This document shows positions 26,466-34,792 of a stretch of 64,000 nt of DNA, piece after piece. The notes under the pieces are model-generated. The model worked only from the letters and a program-made list of their open reading frames with translations. It was not told where the DNA came from and did not search any database. The stretch is from the NCBI RefSeq assembly GCF_003721565.1, contig NZ_RJJE01000017.1, positions 1,166,636-1,230,635 of the forward strand, in the 5' to 3' direction. Source of the stretch: Rufibacter immobilis. Lineage in GTDB: Bacteria; Bacteroidota; Bacteroidia; Cytophagales; Hymenobacteraceae. Within the stretch, counting starts at the first letter, position 1. Each line of letters starts with the position of its first letter. The position numbers were made by a program, and so were the translations under genes.

Positions 26466-27068
26466 ATGAAAAGAATTTGGATGGTTTTTGGGTTGCTTCT
26501 GGCCCTTATGCTTCTTTACCGGGTTTTCTGGGGTCCTGGCACCGGTATGGGAGTAAAGCGCACCAGCTCAGACGGAAGAGATAACCAATTCCATACCGAC
26601 AGCGCCGCTACCCGCAGTACCACCCTAACTGCTCCTTCCCCTTCTTTGGGCGTGCTGGAAGGAAACTATGCCACCAAAGCCGATAGTATTGTGGCTTTCG
26701 CCCTCCAGCGCTATGGCTCTGACTACACCTACGGCGGCACCACTGAGGAAGGCTTTGACTGTTCTGGGTTCATTACCTTCGTCTTCAGCCGGTTTGGGGA
26801 GAAGATGCCCCACGGCACCTCGCTGCAAGCCAAACTAGGCACCAGCGTACCCGTACAGCAAGCCCGCAAAGGCGATCTCATCATTTTTACCGGCACAGAC
26901 CTGAAAGACCGCACCCCGGGCCACTCAGGGATTGTGATTACCAATCCGCCTAAAGCTGTTCAGTTCGTGCACTCTTCCTCTAACGGCGGGGTGAAAGTGA
27001 GTGAGCTGGAGGGCACCCTCTACCAAAAACGTTTTCTGGACATTAGGCGCGTGCTCCCAAGGCCTTAG
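26466..27068 (+). CDS. NlpC/P60 (C40) cell-wall endopeptidase
   Basis: 200 residues: an uncleaved or weak signal helix (MKRIWMVFGLLLALMLLYRV), a Ser/Thr-rich linker, then the C40 domain from about residue 75. The catalytic triad is visible as Cys99 (GFDCSGFITFVFSR), His153 (PGHSGIVI) and His169 (FVHSSSNGG). Such enzymes cut peptidoglycan stem peptides, typically D-Glu to diamino acid bonds. Single gene, followed by a palindromic element. Confidence 0.93.
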   Translation: MKRIWMVFGLLLALMLLYRVFWGPGTGMGVKRTSSDGRDNQFHTDSAATRSTTLTAPSPSLGVLEGNYATKADSIVAFALQRYGSDYTYGGTTEEGFDCSGFITFVFSRFGEKMPHGTSLQAKLGTSVPVQQARKGDLIIFTGTDLKDRTPGHSGIVITNPPKAVQFVHSSSNGGVKVSELEGTLYQKRFLDIRRVLPRP

Positions 27069-27106
27069 CGTTTAGGGGGTGTTTTTCAAAAAAGAGGCTC
27101 TAAACA
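27069..27106. repeat. Dispersed palindromic element, imperfect copy
   Basis: cgtttagggggtgtttttc / aaaaaagaggctctaaaca; several mismatches. It starts 1 bp after the NlpC/P60 stop codon. Confidence 0.8.
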
Positions 27107-27305
27107 GGAAACAGACAAAATAAGTAGCATTAGATCAATAGCTTACCTCCTATTAAACTGAAAGCTCAACGTTTCTGAAACCGCTGAATCTGTATTATTC
27201 TGAGGCAAATGAATTATCCAAAGAAAGAGGGTTCCGCTTAAATCCTATTTAATCATCTTGTTGATTATCAATCATTAAAAGAACTTATCAAAGGAAAATT
27301 TGGGC

Positions 27306-27338
27306 AAAAAAATACCCGGTCACTGCAGTAACCGGGTA
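27306..27338 (-). terminator. Rho-independent terminator of the 27.3-27.6 kb RNA
   Basis: On the minus strand tacccggt / accgggta (8-bp stem, inner loop with ctgcag) is followed by seven Ts. Confidence 0.85.
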
Positions 27339-27600
27339 CGGAATCCTTTGAAATGGTATCAAGCGACACGAAAGAGAACTGCCTCTCAGTCGCATTGGGC
27401 TACCTCATGCCGGATTCGCCAGTAGACAAAGTCTAGTTAGCAAGCTTCAACACGGTTAACGGTTGACACATGAGCTAGGCTTAATACATTTTTACTGGGA
27501 TTAGACACTTTTACCTCCTTTCTTTAAGTCCGACATAAACCCGACCGCTTTTCCAAGTAACTTATGGTTTGGCAGAGGGGCCCGGAGCACTCGCTTCCGT
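27306..27600 (-). ncRNA. Probable free-standing structured RNA, about 295 nt, class not identified
   Basis: Seen on the minus strand: a promoter (TTTG at 27631-27634, 18 nt, TAACTTTA at 27605-27612) placing the start near 27600; immediately there ACGGAA (27595-27600), which pairs with TTCCGT (27338-27343) as a closing stem; then the terminator hairpin with T7. Inside are hairpins tagac/gtcta (27423-27435), gcgac/gtcgc enclosing gaga/tctc (27363-27393) and ggc/gcc (27398-27411). No protein-coding frame of note covers it, and no minus-strand gene follows, so it is not a leader or riboswitch. It lacks the conserved cores of RNase P RNA, tmRNA and SRP RNA. A long closed stem with internal bulges would suit a 6S-like RNA, but that is a guess. 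Confidence 0.65.
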
Positions 27601-27604
27601 TTTA

Positions 27605-27634
27605 TAAAGTTAAAAGACGCAAGGATAGTTCAAA
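27605..27634 (-). promoter_or_regulatory. Bacteroidetes-type promoter of the structured RNA
   Basis: TTTG, 18 nt, TAACTTTA (7 of 8 match to TAnnTTTG), positioned to start transcription at the first base of the closing stem. Confidence 0.7.
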
Positions 27635-27651
27635 AGGTTTGATGAAAAAAT

Positions 27652-28035
27652 TTATGTTTTATCTGCGGTATTTTTTGGGCCTGATTTGAAGAATACCCAT
27701 ACCCACGCCAGCACCAATATAAACTCGGCTACGGCATCTAAAAAGTATACATCCAGGATCACGTCATGCAGGGCGTAGCGCACATCTACCGCGCCCATGC
27801 TCAAGGCACTGAAGAACCCCAGCAGCTCCGGGCTCCTCTCCCGCTGCCTCTGGAGGGCCGCCGTCAGCAGCGTGGCTCCAATGACCAGAATCAGAAGGCC
27901 TACCGTCACTACCAGCCATACTTCGTTCTTGGGCCCGGTCACGGCTAAAAAGCTGGGCATGTGCAACAAAGGCCAGATTCCCGTGAGCAGGAAGTAAACT
28001 CCCTGGGCCATCAATAAAATTTTCCTGAATTTCAT
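27652..28035 (-). CDS. Hypothetical four-helix membrane protein
   Basis: 127 residues with four hydrophobic segments: ILLMAQGVYFLLTGIWPLL, VWLVVTVGLLILVIGATLL, a weaker one around LLGFFSALSMGAVDVRYALH, and FILVLAWVWVFFKSG. Family not firmly recognised; the build resembles small 4-TM integral membrane proteins of unknown function. Single gene; its stop is only about 20 bp before the promoter of the structured RNA on the same strand. Divergent from the DUF2147 gene. Confidence 0.75.
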   Translation of the reverse strand: MKFRKILLMAQGVYFLLTGIWPLLHMPSFLAVTGPKNEVWLVVTVGLLILVIGATLLTAALQRQRERSPELLGFFSALSMGAVDVRYALHDVILDVYFLDAVAEFILVLAWVWVFFKSGPKNTADKT

Positions 28036-28145
28036 TTGCCTATGCGTTAAACTGCGGCCCTTCTACCAGAAAGTTCTGTGGCAGAATTTTTTCGGATCAT
28101 TATTTGCTTATATTTAGAGAACTAAACTAACGATCAGCAAGACGT

Positions 28146-28571
28146 ATGAGAAAACTTCTTTTGCTAGCCCTTTTCCTTTGCCTCACCACGTTAGGCTGGG
28201 CCCAGAAAAAATCTCCCATTGGCATCTGGACCAACGAGGAGAAAGAAGCTCGCTTTGAGATTTACCAATGCGGCGACAAGCTCTGCGGTAAAATCATTTG
28301 GCTGAAGGAGCCCAACCGGGACGGCAAGCCTAAAACAGACCAATATAACCCAGATCCCAAGCTACAGAAGCGGCCTATCATTGGCTTGGTGTTCCTTAAA
28401 AACTTTGAGCTGGATGGCGACAAGTGGGACGATGGTACCATTTATGACCCTAAATCTGGCAAAACCTACTCTTCTTACATGAAGCTGGTGGGCAATGACA
28501 AGATTGAGGTGAAAGGGTACATTGGTATCTCTCTGATTGGCCGCACCCAAACCTGGACCAGGGTTCAATAA
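28146..28571 (+). CDS. DUF2147 family exported protein
   Basis: 141 residues: signal peptide MRKLLLLALFLCLTTLGWAQ, then the DUF2147 domain with IGIWTNEEKEARFEIYQCGD, KLCGKIIWLKEPNRDGKPKT, the central GLVFLKNFELDGDKWDDGTI and IYDPKSGKTYSSYMKL. Two cysteines (YQCGDKLCG) may form a disulfide. The family is widespread in the periplasm of Gram-negative bacteria; its function is unsettled. Single gene with a very strong hairpin behind it. Confidence 0.93.
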   Translation: MRKLLLLALFLCLTTLGWAQKKSPIGIWTNEEKEARFEIYQCGDKLCGKIIWLKEPNRDGKPKTDQYNPDPKLQKRPIIGLVFLKNFELDGDKWDDGTIYDPKSGKTYSSYMKLVGNDKIEVKGYIGISLIGRTQTWTRVQ

Positions 28572-28586
28572 GACTTTCCATACTAC

Positions 28587-28642
28587 CTATAATGTATAAG
28601 AGGGGCTTCTTTTGCAAGAAGCCCCTCTTATACATTATAGGC
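28587..28642. terminator. Perfect 26-bp hairpin between convergent genes
   Basis: Arms 28587-28612 and 28617-28642 (cctataatgtataagagggg... and its exact complement), loop ttgc. Serves both the DUF2147 gene and the GreA-like gene. Confidence 0.88.
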
Positions 28643-28653
28643 CCTGCCAGAGA

Positions 28654-29130
28654 TTAGCAGATGTCCAGGATGGTGATTTTCTTGTCTCTGAAAAGGAACG
28701 TCTCTCCCTTGGTTTTTCCGGCCATGACCTGGAAAACCGGAGAGGCGGCAGAGATGGCGTAGAATTTCTCCCCGTCAATAACGATCTCCCCCAGGCTCAC
28801 TGAAATAAAGTAATTCTGGGCGTCTGTGCGCACAATGGAGCCTAAGGCCACTTCTTCGTTTACCTTGTTGCGCACAATACGTTTCAGGATACTCAATTTG
28901 GCTTGGGCCTCGTCCAGTTGCTTTGCAAACATATCCCGCTGAATCTGACAGGCTTCCCTGAAAGACTCAAACTTATCTTCAATGGCACTCTGGCTTTCAT
29001 TGGCACTTGTCTGTGCCTCTTCCATGGCCCGTCTGGCATTGTCTACAAAATCTGTTTGCTGCCGCAAACATTCCTCAAGTAACCTTTGCTTTATATCCAG
29101 GTCAAGGGTGGTTTCAGTAGTCATAGACAT
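28654..29130 (-). CDS. GreA-like (coiled coil plus FKBP-like domain) protein
   Basis: 158 residues from the ATG at 29130; the open frame reaches a TTG at 29145. The N-terminal half is an acidic coiled coil (EECLRQQTDFVDNARRAMEE ... QLDEAQAKLSILKRIVRNKV). The C-terminal half matches the Gre C-terminal domain: VALGSIVRTDAQNYFISVSL, AISAASPVFQVMAGKTKGET. Gre factors rescue backtracked RNA polymerase through two acidic residues at the coiled-coil tip. Here the tip (around ESQSAIEDKFESF) is acidic but differs from canonical GreA, so activity is uncertain. Probably cytoplasmic regulator or elongation factor paralogue. Confidence 0.7.
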   Translation of the reverse strand: MSMTTETTLDLDIKQRLLEECLRQQTDFVDNARRAMEEAQTSANESQSAIEDKFESFREACQIQRDMFAKQLDEAQAKLSILKRIVRNKVNEEVALGSIVRTDAQNYFISVSLGEIVIDGEKFYAISAASPVFQVMAGKTKGETFLFRDKKITILDIC

Positions 29131-29218
29131 AGTTTTATAGGTCAATAAGTTAGTTCAACATGAAACAAGCTAAGCAGGCATAAGTTTTTGTTAACGACTA
29201 TAGGAAGAAGCTGTTTTT

Positions 29219-29249
29219 GAGGCGTTTCAAGAAAAATAGGCTCTAAACG
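29219..29249. repeat. Dispersed palindromic element, decayed
   Basis: The right arm aaaaataggctctaaacg is recognisable while the left arm (gaggcgtttcaag) is eroded. Confidence 0.5.
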
Positions 29250-29338
29250 GAAGGCGAACTTCTTATGCACTTGCAAAGCTTTAAACTCTTAAACTAAATT
29301 TTTGTTGGCACTCTGGGCTGAATTTCCTGTAAATATTT

Positions 29339-31327
29339 TCACAGCTTTACTATTTTCACCTCAGTCATCTCCCCTCCCGCCTTCACCTTCAGCACATAGG
29401 TACCGGCTCCCAAATCTGCAAGCGACATAGCCGAACTGGCAGAACGGATGGTTCTGATGTGCCGACCCAGTACATCAAAGACCGCCACCTCCTCTACTAC
29501 TCCTCTGTTCCCTTTCAGGTAGAACTGACCGGTGGTGGGGTTAGGATAAGCCAGCAGTTGGCCCGGCAAAAGAGTAGCATCATACTGTACGGCGTTCACG
29601 GCTTCCAGCAGCCATTGGTTGGGATCTACCTCAATGCCGGTCACGGTGCCACTCACCTTGAAGACATAATCTTCCAGATTCTCCTCCTGCTGTACCAGCA
29701 CCAGTGTGTCTTTCTGCCCCATCCTGATCCTGAACTCCACTTCCGTTCTGAAAAGCGGGGTTTCCTTGCTGGAGGTGTGCTGCCTGCTTCTTAGCTGTAA
29801 CGTATTTCCTGCCTGCGCCCAGGAAATATCAAAAATAGGATAGCCTTGCCCGTACACCCATTGGTCAAAGAAGTACTGGAAAGACCGGCCACTCACACGC
29901 TCCACCACGTGCTGGAAATCTCTGGTGTTAGCTACCTTATATTTGAATTCGTCTCTGTACGTGCGTAAAATCTGGAAGAAAAGAGCATCATTCTGCAAAG
30001 CATGCCGGAGCATGTGCAGCACCAGAGCCCCTTTGTCATAAGTGAGGCTGGAACTGAAGATGCGGGACACATTGGTGCTATCGGTTACAAAAACGGAGCC
30101 CTGGGGCTGGCGCAGGGAATTCTGATTAGCCATCTCAAGCCACTGCCGGGAATTGGCGGGCATAAGGCGCTCATAGGCAATGTACTCACTGTACGAGGCG
30201 AACCCTTCATTGAGCCAGATGTGGCTCCAGCCTGCGCAAGTGACCTCGTCTCCCCACCACTGGTGGGCCAGTTCGTGCGCCGTAAGTGAAAACTCAAAAG
30301 TAGACTGCGTGGTCATGGTTTGGTGCTCCATACCGCCTCCCATGGGAGCCATGCTATGCCCGTACTTTTCCCGGTGGAACGGATATATGCCGTATAACTC
30401 AGAGAACAGTTGCAGAAGTTGTCCTGTACGGTCAATCTCTGTTTTCATACTTGCCAATATGCCCGGGTAAATGTAATTCTGCACCAATACAGGCTCTGCC
30501 ATTCCCGGAAGCTGCGTCCGGAAAGAATACTCCTCATAGGGCCCCACCGCCACTGAGATTAAGTAATACGCTATGGGGTACTTAGACTTCCATTCATATC
30601 GGTGTTTTTGATTTCCCATGGGAGTAACGCGCTGCAATACTCCATTAGAACCTACTTTATTGGCCACACTGGTGGTTACCCATACATCTACTGAATCTGC
30701 CTTATCTTCCAAAAGCTGTTTACTGGGAAACCACTCAGAAGCCGCAAAGGGCTCGCTTAAGCTCCAGGTAACACTGCCCCAAGGCGTGGCTGCGGTGCTG
30801 AACCCGTTGCCCACAAAAGAAGCAGCCCCAGTTGGCGCCCGTCCAGAATAAAACACCTGTACCTCCACTGTCTCTTGCTTTCCTTTGGCCGATGGGAGAA
30901 CCGCCACTACCTCGCTGCCGGTGCGTTCAAAAGTACAAGGCACGCCCTCTGCCAGTACCTGCTCAATGGTAAAATTAGGATGCAACTCAAAAGCGAAATG
31001 GGTTAAGGAACTAACCATAGAAGTGGCGGAAAGAATAACATTACCGCTTATAGCTACAGAATTGTTCTCCAGCTGAAGGTCCAGTTTATACCAGTGTAGG
31101 TCGTAGTGCCGCATCAGTTCCTTATGGGCTTCTGAGGTGATGCCATCTGCCAAAAGCATGGGAGTAGTGACCATTCGTGCCGCCGCACAAGACTCAGTCG
31201 CTTTCCGCTGCGCATGAGCGAACTGTACAAAACTAAAACTAGCTAGAACCAGGAACAGGGCAATCTGTCGCTTCAAAGCAATCAGCCCACCGACAGGCAT
31301 CAGTAATTTCATACAGTGGCAAAACAT
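29339..31327 (-). CDS. M1 family aminopeptidase, T9SS cargo
   Basis: Zinc metallopeptidase of 662 residues. The signal peptide follows a short basic lead (LKRQIALFLVLASFSFVQFA); ATGs at 31327 and 31312 are both possible starts. Active site HELAHQWWGDE at 351-361 with Glu374 in WLNEGFASYSEY gives HExxH-18-E; exopeptidase motif GGGMEH at PMGGGMEHQTM. The last 75 residues form a type IX secretion sorting tail (AYPNPTTGQFYLKGN ... GTYVLKVKAGGEMTEVKIVK). It should therefore be released or anchored at the cell surface by T9SS. Preceded by a terminator, so transcribed separately from the upstream T9SS gene. Confidence 0.94.
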   Translation of the reverse strand: MFCHCMKLLMPVGGLIALKRQIALFLVLASFSFVQFAHAQRKATESCAAARMVTTPMLLADGITSEAHKELMRHYDLHWYKLDLQLENNSVAISGNVILSATSMVSSLTHFAFELHPNFTIEQVLAEGVPCTFERTGSEVVAVLPSAKGKQETVEVQVFYSGRAPTGAASFVGNGFSTAATPWGSVTWSLSEPFAASEWFPSKQLLEDKADSVDVWVTTSVANKVGSNGVLQRVTPMGNQKHRYEWKSKYPIAYYLISVAVGPYEEYSFRTQLPGMAEPVLVQNYIYPGILASMKTEIDRTGQLLQLFSELYGIYPFHREKYGHSMAPMGGGMEHQTMTTQSTFEFSLTAHELAHQWWGDEVTCAGWSHIWLNEGFASYSEYIAYERLMPANSRQWLEMANQNSLRQPQGSVFVTDSTNVSRIFSSSLTYDKGALVLHMLRHALQNDALFFQILRTYRDEFKYKVANTRDFQHVVERVSGRSFQYFFDQWVYGQGYPIFDISWAQAGNTLQLRSRQHTSSKETPLFRTEVEFRIRMGQKDTLVLVQQEENLEDYVFKVSGTVTGIEVDPNQWLLEAVNAVQYDATLLPGQLLAYPNPTTGQFYLKGNRGVVEEVAVFDVLGRHIRTIRSASSAMSLADLGAGTYVLKVKAGGEMTEVKIVKL

Positions 31328-31343
31328 AAGGGGGAAACGAACG

Positions 31344-31373
31344 AAAAAAGACCTGAAATTTCTTACAGGTCTT
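31344..31373 (-). terminator. Terminator of the 31.4-32.5 kb T9SS cargo gene
   Basis: On the minus strand aagacctg / caggtctt with a 10-nt loop, then a run of Ts. It lies between two tandem T9SS cargo genes. Confidence 0.8.
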
Positions 31374-31398
31374 CCTCAAATCTACTCATAAATATAGG

Positions 31399-32469
31399 CT
31401 ATTCCACTATCACTTTGCCAGATTTCGACCAATTTCCTACTTGCACCTGCACCACATAAGCCCCTCTTCCATATCTACTTAAATCTAACTCTTTAGAGAA
31501 AGCTCCCTGCACTGTGCCTAAGTCCTCTTGGTACACCTTTTTGCCTTGGCTGTCCACCACTCTCAGCTTCGCCTTTGACTTATTCTGCACCGTAAAAGAA
31601 AGTTTAAGGCGGCCACTTGTGGGGTTTGGGTATAACTCAAGTTCTAGATTGGTCTCTTTGTTGGGTTCACCCTTTTTACTGTTCTTCCCAGCTTTTGCAG
31701 TTGCTTCCTTGGTCTCCTCTTTGATAATTACGGAAGGATTTACAATGATGATGTGCGTTCCTTTCCTCTGGCTCAATCGCTGTAACTCATACACACTAGG
31801 CGCCTCTCCTTCTTGGCTGCTTCTTAGGAACCGGATTACTTTCACCGCACCACTATCCCCTTCGGTTTTTACCCGCACAATATCTCGCAGAAAAATAGTG
31901 TCGGCGGAGAGGGTAAGGGCGCTGTCGGTCCATATAATCCGGCTTCTAAGGCGAAGCGAATCTGCTTTGGCATTTCCCCGCAAGACGAGCACGTCACCGG
32001 TGACAGAAGATAGTAGCTCATTGGCTTTGTCAATACCAAATGTCTTGTTGCCAATAACATGAATGCCTTGCAGATTAGCCAACAGTGAGTCTGTCTGGGG
32101 TATTTTGAGCAACACAGAGCGGGCCGAGTCCTGTGTATGGGCAATGCTGAATGTCAGTCCGTTCGGTTTCCTGATTTTGGAATAGGCCGAAGCCGTTATG
32201 GCTTTGATATCCATTTTTCTAAAGGCAGTGCTGTCCAGTTTCAGATTTTTCATTGCCTCCTCCACCGTCTGGCTACTCTTTATATCAAGGGTAGTGTCTA
32301 GCACATAGTGCTGCCCGTCTATCTCTTTCAGGATTTTCACCTTCGCCTTGATTGGCTTTGCAGGAGCCAGGGGCGTCTGTTTTTCCTGTGCCTGCGCACC
32401 GAAGGAAGCCAAGCTTCCCAGTAAAACCAGAAAGGCCAGCCATTTTATGGGGTATTGTTTCTTCTTCAT
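31399..32469 (-). CDS. Exported protein of unknown function with T9SS sorting domain
   Basis: 356 residues: signal peptide (WLAFLVLLGSLASFGAQAQ), an N-terminal domain with KVKILKEIDGQHYVLDTTLD, a stretch with many Ser/Leu/Arg and the phrase DAVRVKTEGDSG-like loops, and a Lys-rich linker (KEATAKAGKNSKKGEPNKET). It ends in a clear type A sorting tail from about residue 280 (LELELYPNPTSGRLKLSFTV ... GRGAYVVQVQVGNWSKSGKV). Function of the body is not recognised. It is divergent from the histidine kinase gene with 146 bp between, so the kinase may sense or regulate it; that link is inference. Confidence 0.85.
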   Translation of the reverse strand: MKKKQYPIKWLAFLVLLGSLASFGAQAQEKQTPLAPAKPIKAKVKILKEIDGQHYVLDTTLDIKSSQTVEEAMKNLKLDSTAFRKMDIKAITASAYSKIRKPNGLTFSIAHTQDSARSVLLKIPQTDSLLANLQGIHVIGNKTFGIDKANELLSSVTGDVLVLRGNAKADSLRLRSRIIWTDSALTLSADTIFLRDIVRVKTEGDSGAVKVIRFLRSSQEGEAPSVYELQRLSQRKGTHIIIVNPSVIIKEETKEATAKAGKNSKKGEPNKETNLELELYPNPTSGRLKLSFTVQNKSKAKLRVVDSQGKKVYQEDLGTVQGAFSKELDLSRYGRGAYVVQVQVGNWSKSGKVIVE

Positions 32470-32602
32470 AAAAGTGATAACTTAAGTATGGTATATCCTT
32501 GATACCTACAATATTACCGGCAAACTTCTTTAGAAGAGGTTAAGGCTTAGTTAATATCTGTTAAGGAAAAGTTAAACTCGCCTTTAGGCTCCGGGAAGAT
32601 TT

Positions 32603-32610
32603 TATCTTTG
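32603..32610 (+). promoter_or_regulatory. -7 promoter element 5 bp before the kinase start codon
   Basis: TATCTTTG is a perfect TAnnTTTG; the ATG follows at 32616. Transcription would begin at or next to the ATG, implying a leaderless message. The -33 box is weak (TTTA at 32583-32586). Confidence 0.5.
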
Positions 32611-32615
32611 TACAG

Positions 32616-34784
32616 ATGAGAAAGAAAACACTGCTTTGGGTTATTGTGTTGATGAGCATTTCCCTCATAGGCCTGATTGGTTTTCAGGTGTACTGGATAC
32701 ACCATGCGGTACAGATGGAAGCAGAGGTTTTTGACCGGAACGTCAATGATGCGCTGCACCAGGTGGCCCGACGGCTGGAAACCCAGGAAGCTGTGCACTT
32801 CCTAAAGGAGGAAGCGCCACAGATACGGGCCGCCGCCTTTTCTTCTGAACCACTCACCCTTTCCCCCTCAGAGAATTCTCAGTCTACACCGGTCAATAAT
32901 AAACAGTTGAGAACTCAGGCACTTGCTGCGCCAGCAGTGCCGCCTGCCTCTGCCGTTCAGACTGCATCGCCTCCACACCCTCCGCTGCTTTCTCCTGGCC
33001 CATTGGCGATTGCAACAAGTGAGATGACGGCCTTTTCTGCCTCTAATGTAGTAGTATCCAAAGCCAAGACCATCGCCATTGCGTCAGGCAAAGAACCTCA
33101 AACAAACATTTACCTCAAAGGTGTACGGGTAGAAGCACCAGCGGGAAAACCAGTGGAGATATTTGGGAAAGGCCCTACAGACTCTGTCGTGATTTGGAAG
33201 ATTATTGCCGCTCAAAAGCCCATGCTTGACTCCTTCCACCGGAACAATCCTGTAAAGTACTTGTCTGGACCATTAGATTCTAGCATTGTTTTCAGAATGA
33301 GTTCAGATTCACTTCTCAGGGCCAGCCAACAGGAACTGCTACGCCAGATTAAGAATAGAAACATCAAAGAAGTACGGGTTTTAAAAGGGAAAGGCATTGA
33401 CATTGTAGTAGATACTTTGCCAAATAAAACCTGGCGCCAAGCCATTACGCTTACCAAAGACTCCATAGGCGGCGCGGCGGCACTTTTGGGGCAAATGAGT
33501 AAGGAAAGAAGGTCCGCTGGGGTGGCACCTGCTACGGTAGGCTTTGGCTCTGCTTTCTCCCACCCAGTACCTCAGCAGGTCAGAAAAAAAAGAGCCGCCC
33601 CTTCGGCTTCCCGTAAACTGCCGCTTGAAAAAGAAACCCACGAAAAAGCCGAGGCCAAAGCTCAGCACCTGAACAAGGTGATGCAGCAAATGGCGGTGGA
33701 ATACGTGCGCAAAGAAAAACCGCTAGCGGTGCGCCTGGAGCAACTGGATCTGGATCAGTTACTGGCAGATGAGTTCCTCACCCGCAACATCATCACCACC
33801 TACCACCATAGAATCCAGTCAGCGGCAGATAATATACACCCTACCATTCGTCTGACCTCCAACAAGGAAACGGTGCTGCCCCAGCTGGGCGAGAATGAGT
33901 ATGCGGTGCGCCTTTTTCCCAATGATGTGATGTCGGCGCCCAGTTTCCTGCTGCTCCAGTTCCCAGACCGGAATCTGTACGTTTGGCAGAGTTTACTGAT
34001 TCCGGCTATTATTTCGGTGCTGTTCACGCTCATCATTATTCTTACCTTTTCGTTTACCCTGTACACCATTCTGCGGCAGAAAAAGATCTCTGAGATCAAG
34101 AACGACTTCATCAACAACATGACGCACGAGTTCAAAACCCCCATCGCCACTATTTCACTGGCGCTGGACGCCTTGGTGAACCCAAAGGTGCGGAAGGATG
34201 AGGTACGGGTGGATTATTATGCCCGCATCATTCGGGACGAGAACAAGCGCATGCACCAGCAGGTGGAAAAGGTGCTGCAAACGGCCCAGCTAGAGCGGCA
34301 AACCATACAATTGGCCTGTGAGGAGGTGGATGTGCACCAGCTCATCAGGAAAGCCGTTGAGCCCTTCCAACTGCACATAGAGCAGCGCCAGGGACTGCTG
34401 GACCTTAAACTGGAGGCCCAACAATCAACTATCTGGGCAGACCCGGCGCATTTGGGCAACATGATTGCCAATCTGCTGGATAATGCCAACAAGTACTCTC
34501 CCACCGCCCCAAAAATTGTGGTACAGACCAACACTATCGCCAAGGGCATGCATATCTCCGTGGAAGACCAGGGCGCCGGCATGTCTAGGGAGGCCCAGAA
34601 AAGGGTATTTGAGAAATTCTACCGGGTGCCTACCGGAAATCTGCACAACGTGAAGGGCTTCGGGCTGGGACTCAGCTACGTGAAGACCATGGCCGAGGCC
34701 CACGCGGGCAGCATTCACCTCCGCAGCGAACTGGGCAAAGGCAGCAAATTCACCCTCTGGATTCCGTTTCAAAAACATTCGTAA
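32616..34784 (+). CDS. Sensor histidine kinase with large periplasmic region
   Basis: 722 residues. TM1 about 6-28 (LLWVIVLMSISLIGLIGFQV), a periplasmic part of about 420 residues containing a Pro/Ser/Ala-rich low-complexity stretch (roughly 75-140), TM2 about 455-485 (IPAIISVLFTLIIILTFSFT), then HisKA with phosphoacceptor His504 in NNMTHEFKTPIATISLALD. The ATPase domain holds N box NLLDNANKYSP, G1 DQGAGMS and G2 GFGLGLSYVK. It autophosphorylates and passes phosphate to the response regulator encoded 9 bp downstream. The pair resembles RprX/RprY of Bacteroides. The sensor region matches nothing I recognise. Confidence 0.93.
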   Translation: MRKKTLLWVIVLMSISLIGLIGFQVYWIHHAVQMEAEVFDRNVNDALHQVARRLETQEAVHFLKEEAPQIRAAAFSSEPLTLSPSENSQSTPVNNKQLRTQALAAPAVPPASAVQTASPPHPPLLSPGPLAIATSEMTAFSASNVVVSKAKTIAIASGKEPQTNIYLKGVRVEAPAGKPVEIFGKGPTDSVVIWKIIAAQKPMLDSFHRNNPVKYLSGPLDSSIVFRMSSDSLLRASQQELLRQIKNRNIKEVRVLKGKGIDIVVDTLPNKTWRQAITLTKDSIGGAAALLGQMSKERRSAGVAPATVGFGSAFSHPVPQQVRKKRAAPSASRKLPLEKETHEKAEAKAQHLNKVMQQMAVEYVRKEKPLAVRLEQLDLDQLLADEFLTRNIITTYHHRIQSAADNIHPTIRLTSNKETVLPQLGENEYAVRLFPNDVMSAPSFLLLQFPDRNLYVWQSLLIPAIISVLFTLIIILTFSFTLYTILRQKKISEIKNDFINNMTHEFKTPIATISLALDALVNPKVRKDEVRVDYYARIIRDENKRMHQQVEKVLQTAQLERQTIQLACEEVDVHQLIRKAVEPFQLHIEQRQGLLDLKLEAQQSTIWADPAHLGNMIANLLDNANKYSPTAPKIVVQTNTIAKGMHISVEDQGAGMSREAQKRVFEKFYRVPTGNLHNVKGFGLGLSYVKTMAEAHAGSIHLRSELGKGSKFTLWIPFQKHS

Positions 34785-34792
34785 TTTTTCTG

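Noticed and set aside
27306-27600. Short frame with a GGAGG-like site inside the structured RNA locus
   Set aside because: It would start with GTG and give only about 23 codons; strong Shine-Dalgarno sites are unusual in this group, and the RNA signals explain the locus better.
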